Source: Clostridia bacterium
Lineage (GTDB): Bacteria > Bacillota > Clostridia > Oscillospirales > SIG627
Direction: 5' to 3'
DNA length: 35,437 nucleotides
Assembly: GCA_017558945.1 (NCBI GenBank)
Contig: JAFYTG010000189.1
Location: 1-35,437 of the forward strand
Position numbers and translations under genes: made by a program. Shown here piece by piece: positions 1 through 8,197 of this stretch. A model generated the notes under the pieces. It made no database searches, was not told where the DNA came from, and worked only from the letters and a program-made list of their open reading frames with translations. The first letter of the stretch is position 1. Each line of letters opens with the position of its first letter.

Positions 1-1
1 A

Positions 2-76
2 TCACTTACCGAAAGAGGCTGGAGAGTGTCAAATTCAATCATCGAGGAAATACTCGATTCACTAAAGCTTCTTTAA
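2..76 (+). CDS. hemW: HemW-like radical SAM protein, C-terminal end (partial)
   Basis: Only the last 24 codons and the TAA stop are in the window. The readable end (LTERGWRVSN, then an amphipathic helix ending SLKLL) resembles the C-terminus of the HemW / oxygen-independent coproporphyrinogen oxidase-like family, where a 'L-T-x-x-G-x-x-x-S-N' motif precedes a final helix. HemW is a radical SAM haem-binding protein thought to act as a haem chaperone. A strong terminator follows at 113-153. The assignment rests on a short motif, so an unrelated protein with a similar tail cannot be excluded. Confidence 0.5.
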   Translation, partial: SLTERGWRVSNSIIEEILDSLKLL

Positions 77-112
77 ACCGATTCAAAGAGCTTCCGTTTA
101 TATTAAAAGCTC

Positions 113-153
113 AGGGACTGTAAAGGCTTTTATGCCTTTTACAGTCCCTTTTT
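113..153 (+). terminator. Intrinsic terminator after the hemW-like gene
   Basis: A near-perfect stem (AGGGACTGTAAAGGC pairing with GCCTTTTACAGTCCCT, one bulged T) closes a six-base loop and is followed by a T-run. It ends the plus-strand gene at 76 and, being nearly symmetric, may also stop transcription from the converging anti-sigma gene that ends at 159. Confidence 0.85.
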
Positions 154-158
154 ACGTT

Positions 159-983
159 TTATATTTTAATTCCGTAAAGCACCCTTGCACCGTCTATCAG
201 CTCAAGGTCGTATTTAAGCGTACCGTTTTCCTCGGAAACACTTTCGATGAAGTCAAAATATTCCGAAAGCACGTCAATTGGTATATCCTCATTCTTTTTG
301 ACCCTCAGCTCATCAAAGGTGTATATCTCACCGTCATAATACAACGCAAGCGGGTTTTTTAAAGCCCTTTTAATCTCCTCAACGTCATCAAGATACAAGG
401 CGTCAATGGTGCTTTGCTGAAGCTCGTCACCGCCAAGCTCTTTGTTTTTCCTTTCAAGCGCCTCCTTGGAGATGCCAAGGTCAACTATCATCATATATAC
501 GTTAGGCAATGCCTCCTGCTCCTCGGGAGAAAGCTTGAGGAAAACCTCATTAACCCATTTATCACTCGCTTCACGGCCGACTATTTCATCGCAAATATAT
601 ATATTGTATACCTCATCGATATACTTTCGTGAAAAGGTTGGGTCTGAGCCACCTATTGCGGGGGGAGTAATATCCGCACCGCTTGATACGGGAGTATTTT
701 CGGGAGGTGTGTAGGGACTTTCGACCTCGGGAACGATTGGATTTTCAACTATGGGCGGATCCGTTGGAGTCTCAATAACGGGAGGCTCGGGCGGTACCTC
801 TATCGGTAGCTTCGCCTTTGGATAGGCAAGTATTCCGATTATTGTCACAAGACAGAAACACGCCGCAAGGGATACCCATTTTACCGAAACGTGTCTGACT
901 GTTATCTCCTTATCGGGAGAGGCATCCTCGATATATTCGGGTGAAACGTTACCGATAGCAAAAAGCAAATCCTTAACATTCAT
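159..983 (-). CDS. Membrane anti-sigma factor-like protein
   Basis: This 274-residue protein starts at the ATG at 983, which overlaps the stop of the sigma gene in an ATGA arrangement; a longer reading upstream lies wholly inside the sigma gene and is rejected. The cytoplasmic head (MNVKDLLFAIGNVSPEYIEDA) resembles the conserved start of Clostridia sigma-regulator proteins. A single membrane segment follows at about residues 33-53 (WVSLAACFCLVTIIGILAY). Outside the membrane come a proline-rich linker at about 55-110 with repeated PP and TP motifs and a mostly charged C-terminal region of unknown fold. The expected role is to hold the co-transcribed ECF sigma factor at the membrane until an envelope signal arrives. 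The extracytoplasmic part gives no clue to the signal. Confidence 0.72.
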   Translation of the reverse strand: MNVKDLLFAIGNVSPEYIEDASPDKEITVRHVSVKWVSLAACFCLVTIIGILAYPKAKLPIEVPPEPPVIETPTDPPIVENPIVPEVESPYTPPENTPVSSGADITPPAIGGSDPTFSRKYIDEVYNIYICDEIVGREASDKWVNEVFLKLSPEEQEALPNVYMMIVDLGISKEALERKNKELGGDELQQSTIDALYLDDVEEIKRALKNPLALYYDGEIYTFDELRVKKNEDIPIDVLSEYFDFIESVSEENGTLKYDLELIDGARVLYGIKI

Positions 984-1528
984 ACAAAAAAGCCCTCCTT
1001 CTCCAAAAATGCTTTTAATTTTCGTCTCATTCTGGAAAGCATCATCGCAACGGTGCTCTCCTTCATATTGAAATCTCTTGCAATCTCTGAAACGGTGCAC
1101 ATATAAAAATATCTGCGCAGAAATATTCGCCGTTTAACCCTTGACAGTCCGCCGAGAAATCGGTTGAGAGTATCCGAAAGCGCTACACTCTCTCCTATAT
1201 CCTCCCCCTCCGAGATACACTCGGAAAGCTCGTCGAGTGCAACATCAGTCCGTCCGCCTCTCTTTTGAGCGTTGATATGCTCGTATCTGTTAAGCGAAAG
1301 CCGACGGGTTATCGTCCCGAGATAAGACTTCAACGGGTCGGGACGGCTTGGCGGTATACTGTTCCACGCCTTAAGGTAGGTATCGTTTACCACCTCTCCC
1401 GCATCCTCGTGGCTTGAGAGAATGTTATATGAGATACTGCGACAGTATCTTCCGTATTTTTTGTCGGTTTCCTCAATTGCGCTCTCGTTTCTGTCAAAAT
1501 ACAGGTCGAGTATTCTGAAGTCCTCCAT
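980..1528 (-). CDS. RNA polymerase ECF-type sigma-70 factor
   Basis: The 182-residue protein starts at the ATG at 1528, preceded by AAAGGAG with an 8-base spacer; an upstream in-frame ATG would have no such site. Region 2 (about residues 12-85) shows the helices around 'HEDAGEVVNDTYLKAWNSIPP', and region 4 (about 115-175) shows a helix-turn-helix with 'TVSEIARDFNMKESTVAMML' and a basic tail. It would direct RNA polymerase to envelope-response promoters. It is coupled by a 4-base overlap to the membrane protein at 159-983, the usual layout of a sigma factor and its inhibitor. Targets are not visible, although the operon probably includes its own promoter. Confidence 0.9.
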   Translation of the reverse strand: MEDFRILDLYFDRNESAIEETDKKYGRYCRSISYNILSSHEDAGEVVNDTYLKAWNSIPPSRPDPLKSYLGTITRRLSLNRYEHINAQKRGGRTDVALDELSECISEGEDIGESVALSDTLNRFLGGLSRVKRRIFLRRYFYMCTVSEIARDFNMKESTVAMMLSRMRRKLKAFLEKEGFFV

Positions 1529-1603
1529 ATTTTCAACTCCTTTCATATATAATAACAGAAAAACGTACAATTTTATCACACAAAATTTATTTTTCTCAAA
1601 AAG

Positions 1604-1642
1604 AAGGGCGAGGTGAAAATTTTACTTCTCACTCGCCCTTTT
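1604..1642 (-). terminator. Intrinsic terminator of the TasA-like gene
   Basis: On the minus strand AAGGGCGAG pairs with CTCGCCCTT around an A/T-rich loop and is followed by TTCTTTTT. It lies just after the stop codon of the TasA-like gene at 1658 and upstream of the sigma gene, separating the two transcripts. Confidence 0.75.
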
Positions 1643-1657
1643 AATCAGCTTATATTA

Positions 1658-3406
1658 TTACTTTTTAACAACAAGGTTGACACCATCAGTCGTAACCAAC
1701 TCACAACCCTCGGCAACAACAATTCGTCCCTTGTTAATATCCGATTGCGTTACGTCGGTTGTACCGTTCTTAAGATACGTATCGTAGGTAATTCCCTCGT
1801 GAAGAACTATTGTGGTTGTCGTACCGCAATTATCGTGTACGTTGAACGCATACTCGCTATCGTTATAGCTTCCGCCGTAAACGTTTATCATTACGGTAGG
1901 ATTGTTAACGTAAACCGCGCTCTCATTTCTCTCGTATGCATTTGTAATATAATTACCCGAATAAATATTTACGGTAGAATTAGCCCAACCGTAAACGGGA
2001 ATGGACTTATTCTCTGCAATTATACTACCCTCGCCTATAATGTCAATATTACTGTACTGAATAAGAAGAACGGCATTTGCATAAGCCTTTCCGTTAACCA
2101 ACGCATCGGAGGATACGGTAATGTTGTGACCGTTGAGGTCAAGAATACCCTTTACTCCATAGAAGTGAAGAGGTGCGCCGTTACCGTCGGTATACATAAA
2201 TTTCGTAGTTGAATCTATGACGATATCGTCCTCAAGAACGATGATTACTTCCTCACGGTAGCTCTTATTACCCAGCTCACCGGGTATCTGTTGCTTTGCA
2301 GAGGTCTTTATTTCGTTCAAAGTGGTCTGCAATTCCTCAACGCTGCTTACCTTAATGATAGGATCGGTATAAACTACCTCAAAAGGACTGAAGGATGTGG
2401 TCTTAAAGGAAACAACGTTATTTGTGGGATTGTAGGTATAGTCTGTTATCGGGTCTCCATTATGAATAAGAGTGTTAATAAAAACGTTCTTGCCAAGATT
2501 AATATCTACGTCATACTCAACGCCCGACGGTGCCTTAACGCCATCCTTGAGAAGATCTATGTTGAGAGAATAAGTAGTTTTGCCGTCTGCGTCCTTTTCT
2601 TCCTGTTGACTGTCTACCTTAAGAGTATATTCCGCCTCGGAGGCATCAGAAGGCAACGTAACGGTAACGTTTCCCGCTTCAATGCTCTCTCCACCCTCAA
2701 TCGTTGAGGTTTCAACACTCGGCAGCATTGCTTCCTTATCATACTCCTTATCGAAGCTATCCTCCTCGAAGATGTACTGGGTAGCAAGGAGCTGAACCGA
2801 GAAGTCCGTGCCGATAGACTTATTCTGATAATCGTTTCCTGCAGACTCCTGCATTTTGAATGCTATTGTAGCGGTAACCTCACCAACCTCCTCGTCGGGA
2901 GCGGTAACGGTTGCACCTGCGGGAAGCAATATACCGTGTACTGCGCCGTCTGCCTCATTAATTATATCGCGAAGCGTTCCGACGGGAGTTGCGGCAGCGA
3001 GCATATCACGGGTAATTTGGGTAGCACCCTCAATGTAATAAACGTCGATTACGTCAGCAAGTATATCTACCGTTCCGTTGGGAACGATGTGAAGAGCGTA
3101 TCTGAACGCAAGTGTGCCCTCGTTTGCGATTTTAACGTGCTTCGCTTCAACGTAACCGGGCTCCCACAAATCATTGTTGAAGATAGCGCCGGTGGAAGCA
3201 TCGTTCCAGGTTGTGCTTGCAGGGTCCTCGTCACCCTCAAGCCAATACATGCCAACGTCAAGCGTACCCGACTTAATAATGTTGTTGGAGCTTGTTACGC
3301 TATCGGTAAACCACGCAAACGTAGTTCCCACAAACATCGTAAAGCAAAGAGCAAGAATGACGAGAGCGGAAATCAACGATTTCAAGGTTGAATGTTTTTT
3401 AGCCAT
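1658..3406 (-). CDS. SipW-type signal peptide (TasA/CalY-like) surface protein with beta-helix tail
   Basis: The 582-residue protein starts at 3406 behind AGGAGG. The hydrophobic signal at residues 8-32 ends in 'GTTFAWFTDSVTS', the hallmark of SipW-processed proteins such as TasA and CalY. Residues about 45-230 form a TasA-like beta-sandwich ('SGTLDVGMYW', 'LWEPGYVEAKHVKIANEGTLAFRY', 'FSVQLLATQ'). A middle domain at about 235-350 ends 'TTSFSPFEVVY'. Residues about 400-560 contain short, regular turns of the right-handed beta-helix kind ('ILDLNGHNIT', 'STVNIYSGNYI', 'VMINVYGGSYN'). A role as extracellular fibre or adhesin is inferred. No SipW peptidase gene is in the window. Its closest relative here is the protein at 18027-19976, which shares the first two domains but not the tail. 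Confidence 0.8.
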   Translation of the reverse strand: MAKKHSTLKSLISALVILALCFTMFVGTTFAWFTDSVTSSNNIIKSGTLDVGMYWLEGDEDPASTTWNDASTGAIFNNDLWEPGYVEAKHVKIANEGTLAFRYALHIVPNGTVDILADVIDVYYIEGATQITRDMLAAATPVGTLRDIINEADGAVHGILLPAGATVTAPDEEVGEVTATIAFKMQESAGNDYQNKSIGTDFSVQLLATQYIFEEDSFDKEYDKEAMLPSVETSTIEGGESIEAGNVTVTLPSDASEAEYTLKVDSQQEEKDADGKTTYSLNIDLLKDGVKAPSGVEYDVDINLGKNVFINTLIHNGDPITDYTYNPTNNVVSFKTTSFSPFEVVYTDPIIKVSSVEELQTTLNEIKTSAKQQIPGELGNKSYREEVIIVLEDDIVIDSTTKFMYTDGNGAPLHFYGVKGILDLNGHNITVSSDALVNGKAYANAVLLIQYSNIDIIGEGSIIAENKSIPVYGWANSTVNIYSGNYITNAYERNESAVYVNNPTVMINVYGGSYNDSEYAFNVHDNCGTTTTIVLHEGITYDTYLKNGTTDVTQSDINKGRIVVAEGCELVTTDGVNLVVKK

Positions 3407-3467
3407 TTTTATGACCTCCTAAATATTTTTATTCAAATGTATTTACAAAGAAATCAATTATACTACA

Positions 3468-3495
3468 AGTATATCAAAGTTTTACGTTTTGTCAA
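3468..3495 (-). promoter_or_regulatory. Sigma-A promoter of the TasA-like gene
   Basis: Minus-strand TTGACA (3490-3495), a 16-base spacer, then TATACT (3468-3473). The predicted start of transcription gives a leader of roughly 55 bases before the ATG at 3406. Confidence 0.7.
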
Positions 3496-3544
3496 TAGCT
3501 CTTATTTGAATTTCACACCATTCACAACACTTTTTAAACGAATC

Positions 3545-3592
3545 AAAGAGGCTGTAAAAAAACTTGGTTAGAGTTTTTTTACAGCCTCTTTT
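3545..3592. terminator. Long perfect terminator hairpin
   Basis: A 20-base arm beginning AAAGAGGCTGT pairs almost perfectly with an arm ending ACAGCCTCTTT; the inner A-tract/T-tract and outer T-run suit termination on either strand. It lies between the TasA-like promoter and the solute-binding gene and probably stops read-through from the latter on the minus strand. Confidence 0.75.
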
Positions 3593-3618
3593 CAGGAGAT
3601 AGAAAAAATGCTCCGGAA

Positions 3619-3674
3619 TGGACAAACCGAAGCCCGTCAGCGTACGAGTGTACGGTAGTGGCGAGGTTTGTTCA
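3619..3674. repeat. Palindromic intergenic element (REP-like)
   Basis: TGGACAAACC (3619-3628) pairs with GGTTTGTTCA (3665-3674). Inside lie a GCC/GGC pair and a hairpin CGTAC-gagt-GTACG (3641-3654). The nested cruciform has no open frame. Its closing arms (GGACAAA / TTTGTTC) resemble those of the repeat units at 30841-31082, although the interiors differ. It is probably an intergenic mobile palindrome or a structured RNA. Confidence 0.6.
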
Positions 3675-3701
3675 GAGCCAAAAACATATGATTTATTCGA
3701 G

Positions 3702-3725
3702 AAAACTCATTTTTGAGTTTTTACC
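3702..3725 (+). terminator. Small hairpin with T-run
   Basis: AAAACTCA pairs with TGAGTTTT around a four-base loop, followed on the plus strand by further T residues. It lies in the 412-base gene-free stretch 3407-3818, which otherwise holds the promoter, the long terminator and the palindromic element. No plus-strand gene is known to use it, so its role is uncertain. Confidence 0.4.
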
Positions 3726-3818
3726 TTAATATTTCTCTGTATTTGTTTTGATATACAGTCTCATTTGCTTATGCTTTATTGTTTTTGGCGGTCTGGACTT
3801 TTTTACATCTCCTTTAGA

Positions 3819-5291
3819 TCACATTCTGTCTATTGCCTTTACGGTCGTTCTTATCTGATAACGAGCCTTGGGAAATCTTACGGTGTAGTATGACTGGAAG
3901 TTGTTGTTACCTTCAGCCATCATTCGCTGAAGCATAAACGCAAAGCCCTGCCAGTTATCATAAACCGTTCCGAAATCGAATTGAGTGCCATCGATTATCA
4001 TATCCATAATTTCCTTGGACTCGGAATCTCGAAGATATCTTGTTTTAAGAGCAATCTCGTAAAGAGTAGGCGTTACCGTTTTCCACGATTCCGCAGAAAG
4101 AGCCTCTACGATACGTCCTACAAATTCCGTATCCTTACAGGTTTTGGGAATTGCAAGAGCTGTATGGTGACCTCCAACCATCGTCTTGTATTCGGGTTGC
4201 TCCTCGGTATATTTGGGAAGAGGAAGCATACCATACTCATCCTCGAAATTACGCATATTCTCGTTAGTTGCACCGTAAACGGTACCCATCTTGAATATTG
4301 CCTTCTTCACGTAGAACTGGTCACCTGCAACGCTTCCCAAATCCTTCTTGTCCGGTTCAAAGAAAACGCCCGAATTATTAAAGCAGAAATCATAAACATC
4401 ATTAATTATGGCGTCTATCTTATCGGTCTTTACGGTTATCTGGGGCACACCGTCCGCATCCTTCGTACACACGGGATTGTCGAATGCCCAAAGAAACGAG
4501 TTAAGACAAGTTCCTTGATCAAGTCCAAAGCCATAAAAATCGCCTGTGTCACGGATATCATTACCGTCATCCACGTATATATCCTTGATCATTTCCGCAA
4601 GCTTGTCAAACGTCCACTTGCCGTCAAGAACAAGCTTGTACAAATCTCCGAGCTCATACGAGGAAGCAAGATTTTTATTATAATAAAGACAATAAGCACC
4701 GCCTACTGCAGTTTGGTTAAGATGAGAAATAGCTATAAGGTTCTTTCCGTTATAGGTAAGATCCGTAGAATTTGACTCATACCACCAGGGCTTTGAAAAA
4801 TCAATGTGTTCAACGTCGTACCAATTCAAAAAGATCTTTTTGGTAACCATACCGCCCATAGACATTACCATGCCCATAAACAAATCGAACTCATCGTTTC
4901 CCGAAAGAACCGACTTGGAAACGTAATCGTTCTGTTCCGAATACGTTCCGGTATACACAACATCAAACTTAACGTTGAAACGGTTTGCAACAGCCTCATT
5001 TCTTGCAAATCGCGAATCCTTTATCAAATCACCCTTATTACGCTCTTCTTCAAGAATCTCAATTTCCGTAGGAGTGTAGGCAACGATACGAAGAGCTCTT
5101 CCTCCGTAATCAGCCTCTCCGAGTCCATCTTCTACGAGACTACGCTCGTAGAAGATGGAGTCTTCCTCATAGGTCTTGATTTCATTTGAAGCCTCTTTCT
5201 TTTCATCGGTATTTTTTTCGCAAGAAAAGAACAAGGTAGAGCATGAAATAAGCATAACGATTGCAAGAAGTAAAGAAATTATCCTTTTCAT
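3819..5291 (-). CDS. ABC-type extracellular solute-binding lipoprotein (family 1-like)
   Basis: The 490-residue protein starts at 5291 behind AGGAG. The N-terminus is a lipoprotein signal (KR then a hydrophobic stretch, with candidate lipobox cysteines in 'LISC' and 'FFSC' followed by charged EKN). The body carries features of family 1 solute-binding proteins: 'DFYGFGLDQG', 'WAFDNPVC' and 'GMLPLPKYTEEQPEYKT', where a proline-rich segment precedes the hinge region. It would be anchored outside the cell and deliver a sugar or oligosaccharide to an ABC permease. No permease or ATPase gene for import is adjacent, so it may be an orphan receptor serving a transporter elsewhere. The substrate cannot be told from the sequence. 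Upstream codons to 5459 belong to non-coding and remnant sequence. Confidence 0.78.
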   Translation of the reverse strand: MKRIISLLLAIVMLISCSTLFFSCEKNTDEKKEASNEIKTYEEDSIFYERSLVEDGLGEADYGGRALRIVAYTPTEIEILEEERNKGDLIKDSRFARNEAVANRFNVKFDVVYTGTYSEQNDYVSKSVLSGNDEFDLFMGMVMSMGGMVTKKIFLNWYDVEHIDFSKPWWYESNSTDLTYNGKNLIAISHLNQTAVGGAYCLYYNKNLASSYELGDLYKLVLDGKWTFDKLAEMIKDIYVDDGNDIRDTGDFYGFGLDQGTCLNSFLWAFDNPVCTKDADGVPQITVKTDKIDAIINDVYDFCFNNSGVFFEPDKKDLGSVAGDQFYVKKAIFKMGTVYGATNENMRNFEDEYGMLPLPKYTEEQPEYKTMVGGHHTALAIPKTCKDTEFVGRIVEALSAESWKTVTPTLYEIALKTRYLRDSESKEIMDMIIDGTQFDFGTVYDNWQGFAFMLQRMMAEGNNNFQSYYTVRFPKARYQIRTTVKAIDRM

Positions 5292-5367
5292 AAATTCTCC
5301 TATTAGTGAAATATCATTTACGGCAAAGCCTTTACAAGAAAATTCAGTACTCTTCAATATTAATTTA

Positions 5368-5559
5368 TTAAAATTCAGTAATAATCTTAACGGTAGGATA
5401 TTCTGCGGAGATAACTGCAATTGCAGCTTCGCTCTTGGTCTTAACGGTGATGTTCTCAAGAGTACACTTGTTGAAGATACCGTAGCCTACTGTGGTTACA
5501 CCCTCGGGGATGTAGATTTCAGTAAGAGCAAGACATGAGAGGAATGCATAGGGAAGCTT
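5368..5559 (-). pseudogene. Remnant of a BspA-type leucine-rich-repeat (LRR_5) surface protein
   Basis: Reading on the minus strand directly after the EamA stop codon, 63 codons and a TAA encode an LRR_5-type repeat: 'AFLSCLALTEIYIPEGV', then 'VGYGIFNKC', then 'LENITVKTKSEAA' and a typical C-terminal strand. There is no start codon of its own, no ribosome binding site and no room for the rest of such a protein. The fragment is in the same frame as the EamA gene. It looks like the surviving 3' end of a larger gene whose front was lost by deletion or replaced when the upstream operon arrived. Confidence 0.65.
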
Positions 5560-6435
5560 TTATTTGTTGGAAATATAAATACCGCCTGCAATAAAGAGGA
5601 AGGATAAAATATACTGCCACTGAAAAATATTTTCGTTTAACAGCATTGCGCCGAAAATACATGCAAATGCAGGCTCGGCAAACTTGATGATAAAAAGCCT
5701 CGACAGCTCTCCGCTTTTAACCACCGTAAACCAGATGCAATAGCTTACGACCGACGCTATGCAGATATAGACGAACAGAAGTGAGGACAAAGATGCCGTA
5801 ACCGTCATCGAGCCTCCCATTGCTCTTCCGATTATTGCAAGCACGATTCCACCGAAAAGCTGGGATATTCCCGTTGCGGTAATCGGCTTTACCGTAACAA
5901 ATACCTTTTTGCTTATAATACTTGAAAAGACACTGCAGAACGATGCGATGATTATAAGCAGGTCACCGATATTGAAGCTTACGCCGTCAACGTTTAAATT
6001 GATGACGATAATTCCCGCAAAGCCGAGAAGCGCACCTATAAGCTTCTTAACGCTCAGCTTATCGTCCTTGAAAAAGAGGGAGGAAAAGCAAACGTAGAAA
6101 AGCACGCCGACCTGCTTGAGAATTGCGGTCTTTGAGCTGTCGGTCAGCTGAAGCGCCGAATAGGTGCAGGCGTAATGCAGAATGATAGAAAACAGTCCTG
6201 CAAGCAATATGGGAAGGATTGAGCTTTTAGCAGGCTTGAAGGACGCCTTGTCGGTGATGAGTGAAAAAAGACATATCACCCCTCCGCAAACGACGAATCG
6301 CATACCTGCAAAAAAGAGTATATCACCCGTCGTGCTTATATCAAACGCAGAATAGCTGAGCTTGACCGTCGGAAACAGCGTGCCCCATAAAAGCATTACG
6401 AAAAGGGACAATATAAGCGCTTTACTCTTTTGCAA
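5560..6435 (-). CDS. EamA/DMT-family metabolite exporter or importer
   Basis: The start is uncertain. The first ATG (6504) lies deep inside the upstream gene, so I prefer the TTG at 6435, preceded by AAGGTGG and overlapping the upstream stop by 14 bases; this gives 291 residues. The protein has about ten hydrophobic segments in two repeated halves, with the EamA start 'LLWGTLFPTVK' and the second-half entry 'SSIISKKVF...TATGISQLFGG'. These drug/metabolite transporters move small organic solutes across the inner membrane. As the last gene of the dehydroquinase-like operon it probably handles that pathway's substrate or product. A stretch of LRR coding sequence follows its stop in the same frame. 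Confidence 0.8.
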   Translation of the reverse strand: MQKSKALILSLFVMLLWGTLFPTVKLSYSAFDISTTGDILFFAGMRFVVCGGVICLFSLITDKASFKPAKSSILPILLAGLFSIILHYACTYSALQLTDSSKTAILKQVGVLFYVCFSSLFFKDDKLSVKKLIGALLGFAGIIVINLNVDGVSFNIGDLLIIIASFCSVFSSIISKKVFVTVKPITATGISQLFGGIVLAIIGRAMGGSMTVTASLSSLLFVYICIASVVSYCIWFTVVKSGELSRLFIIKFAEPAFACIFGAMLLNENIFQWQYILSFLFIAGGIYISNK

Positions 6436-7402
6436 TCTTAAGTACCACCTTACCGATATTTTCTCCGCGGTAAAGAATTGCGTGAGCCTCCTCCGCCTCT
6501 TCAATGGGAAGCACCTTATATATCGAGGGCTTCATCTCACCGCTCTCAAGCTTGCACCACACGTTATTTACAAGCTCGGAAAGGAGCCACGCCTTGAACT
6601 CGGGAGTACGTTTTCTGAGCATACTTCCCACAAGATGAAGTCCCTTTGTGAGAAGGGGGCGAAGCTGAACGGTGGTTTCAATTCCCGCCAAGGTGGAAAT
6701 TACCACCCAATAGCCGCCCTCCGCCATATACGGAAGGCTCTTGCCGAGGGTCTCACCCGAAAGACAGTCCATAGAAACGCTGACGGGAGTACCTCTCTCC
6801 TCCTCCGCCTTGAGAACCTCCTCAACGCACTGAGTTGTGGAATTAATAATAACGTCCGCACCGAGAGGCTTTATCTTTTCGGCAATCTCATCCGAAAGCA
6901 CCGAGGTAATGACCCTTGCGCCGAAAGCCTTTGCCATAGGAATTGCAACGCTTGCAAGACCCGATGCGCCTGCAGGGATGAAGGCGGTCTGACCTGCCTC
7001 AAGGTGTCCCTCGATAAACAAATTAAGATAGCTTGTAGCGTATGCCTCGGGAAGTGAGGATGCCTCCTCCATAGTAATCCCACGGGGGACGGGCATAAGC
7101 ATATCGTGTTTTACGGCAACGTACTCGGCGTAGCCTCCGCCTCCGAGCAAAGCGCACACCTTGTCACCGAGCTTCCAATTGCTAACGCTCTTTCCTAACT
7201 CAACGATTTCTCCCGAAATCTCAAGTCCCATCCACTCAGGACAGCCCTTGGGAGAGGGATATTTTCCTTCTCTCTGCAAGAGGTCGGCACGGTTAAGCGC
7301 CGCTGCATAAATTTTAACGAGCACCTCGTCGTCCTTTATGACGGGGGCGGGAACGTCACTCCATACGAGATTTCTGTTTTCATCAACGAGCATTGCCTTC
7401 AT
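6422..7402 (-). CDS. Quinone oxidoreductase-like MDR protein (PIG3/QOR type)
   Basis: The 326-residue protein belongs to the medium-chain dehydrogenase/reductase superfamily. The GroES-like N-terminal half carries 'AAALNRADLLQREGKYP' and 'GLEISGEIVELG', typical of the zinc-free PIG3/quinone reductase branch. The Rossmann half has the nucleotide motif 'AGASGLASVAIPMAKAFG' at about residues 143-160. No structural or catalytic zinc cysteine cluster is visible. It would use NADPH to reduce a quinone or conjugated enone. It sits one base after the SDR gene's stop and overlaps the EamA gene. Reduction of an enone produced by the dehydratase-like first gene of the operon is an attractive but unproven role. 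Confidence 0.85.
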   Translation of the reverse strand: MKAMLVDENRNLVWSDVPAPVIKDDEVLVKIYAAALNRADLLQREGKYPSPKGCPEWMGLEISGEIVELGKSVSNWKLGDKVCALLGGGGYAEYVAVKHDMLMPVPRGITMEEASSLPEAYATSYLNLFIEGHLEAGQTAFIPAGASGLASVAIPMAKAFGARVITSVLSDEIAEKIKPLGADVIINSTTQCVEEVLKAEEERGTPVSVSMDCLSGETLGKSLPYMAEGGYWVVISTLAGIETTVQLRPLLTKGLHLVGSMLRKRTPEFKAWLLSELVNNVWCKLESGEMKPSIYKVLPIEEAEEAHAILYRGENIGKVVLKIAKE

Positions 7403-7403
7403 A

Positions 7404-8177
7404 TCAGTCTGATCCTTTCATAGAAAGGGCTCTGCCTCCGTCAATAACGTAGGTCTGACCCGTGATCATTCTTGCCTTGTCGGAGGCAAGATACTCTACC
7501 ATATACGCGATATCCTCTGCAGTGCACTTTTCGCCGAGAAAATTCGTTTCGTAGGCGTAATGATGTCCGTCGGGAGTCGTAGTGTCAACCTCGGGACGAC
7601 AAACAACACCGGGTGCTATCGCATTGACGGTTATCTTATGAGGACCGAGCTCCTTGGCAAGAGCCTTTGTAAAAGACATTATACCGCCCTTTGAAGCGGC
7701 ATAGTCAACCGCTCCGGCAAGTCCGTTAATACCGACGGTTGAAGCAAAGTTTATGATTCGTCCACCCTCGCCCTGCTTAATCATTACGCGAGCTGCAGCT
7801 CGGCTTGCGTAGAATGCTCCGTAAAGATTGACCTTAAGAACCTGATCGATGACCTCGTCCTCCTGGTCAACGAGATGCGCATACTTACCGGGACCCGCAA
7901 GTCTTGCACTACCGCCTGCAACGTGTACCATAATATCAAGTCTGCCAAAGTTCTTGACGGTGGTGTCAACAGCCTCGTTAACCTCAGCGGAATTGGATAC
8001 GTCATAAACGAGCCCGATTGCATCGCCTCCGTTTTCACGAATAACGTTGACCACTCGGTCAACTGTCTCGCGGTTTATATCACCTACCGCAACGGCAATA
8101 CCTGCCTTTGCAAGAGTAATTGCGGTGGCACCTCCGATAAATCCGCCGCCACCCGTAATAAATGCTACCTTTTTCAT
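7404..8177 (-). CDS. Short-chain dehydrogenase/reductase
   Basis: This 257-residue classical SDR has the cofactor motif 'TGGGGFIGG' at residues 8-16, an acidic residue after strand 2 ('VGDINRE') suggesting NAD preference, and the catalytic Ser, Tyr and Lys in 'INFASTVG' and 'DYAASKGG'. The usual NAG motif is replaced by 'HVAGG'. The C-terminus 'GQTYVIDGG' is canonical. It would oxidise or reduce a hydroxyl on a small carbohydrate or cyclitol. It lies between the Gfo/Idh and the MDR genes in the same operon (20-base and 1-base gaps). FabG-like sequences look similar, but there is no fatty-acid context here. Confidence 0.88.
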   Translation of the reverse strand: MKKVAFITGGGGFIGGATAITLAKAGIAVAVGDINRETVDRVVNVIRENGGDAIGLVYDVSNSAEVNEAVDTTVKNFGRLDIMVHVAGGSARLAGPGKYAHLVDQEDEVIDQVLKVNLYGAFYASRAAARVMIKQGEGGRIINFASTVGINGLAGAVDYAASKGGIMSFTKALAKELGPHKITVNAIAPGVVCRPEVDTTTPDGHHYAYETNFLGEKCTAEDIAYMVEYLASDKARMITGQTYVIDGGRALSMKGSD

Positions 8178-8197
8178 TATAAGCTACTCCTTTATTG

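Noticed and set aside
1613-2707. Long open frames on the plus strand opposite the TasA-like gene
   Set aside because: They mirror the coding frame of the minus-strand gene, have no ribosome binding site and read as Cys/Arg/Ile-rich non-family sequence.
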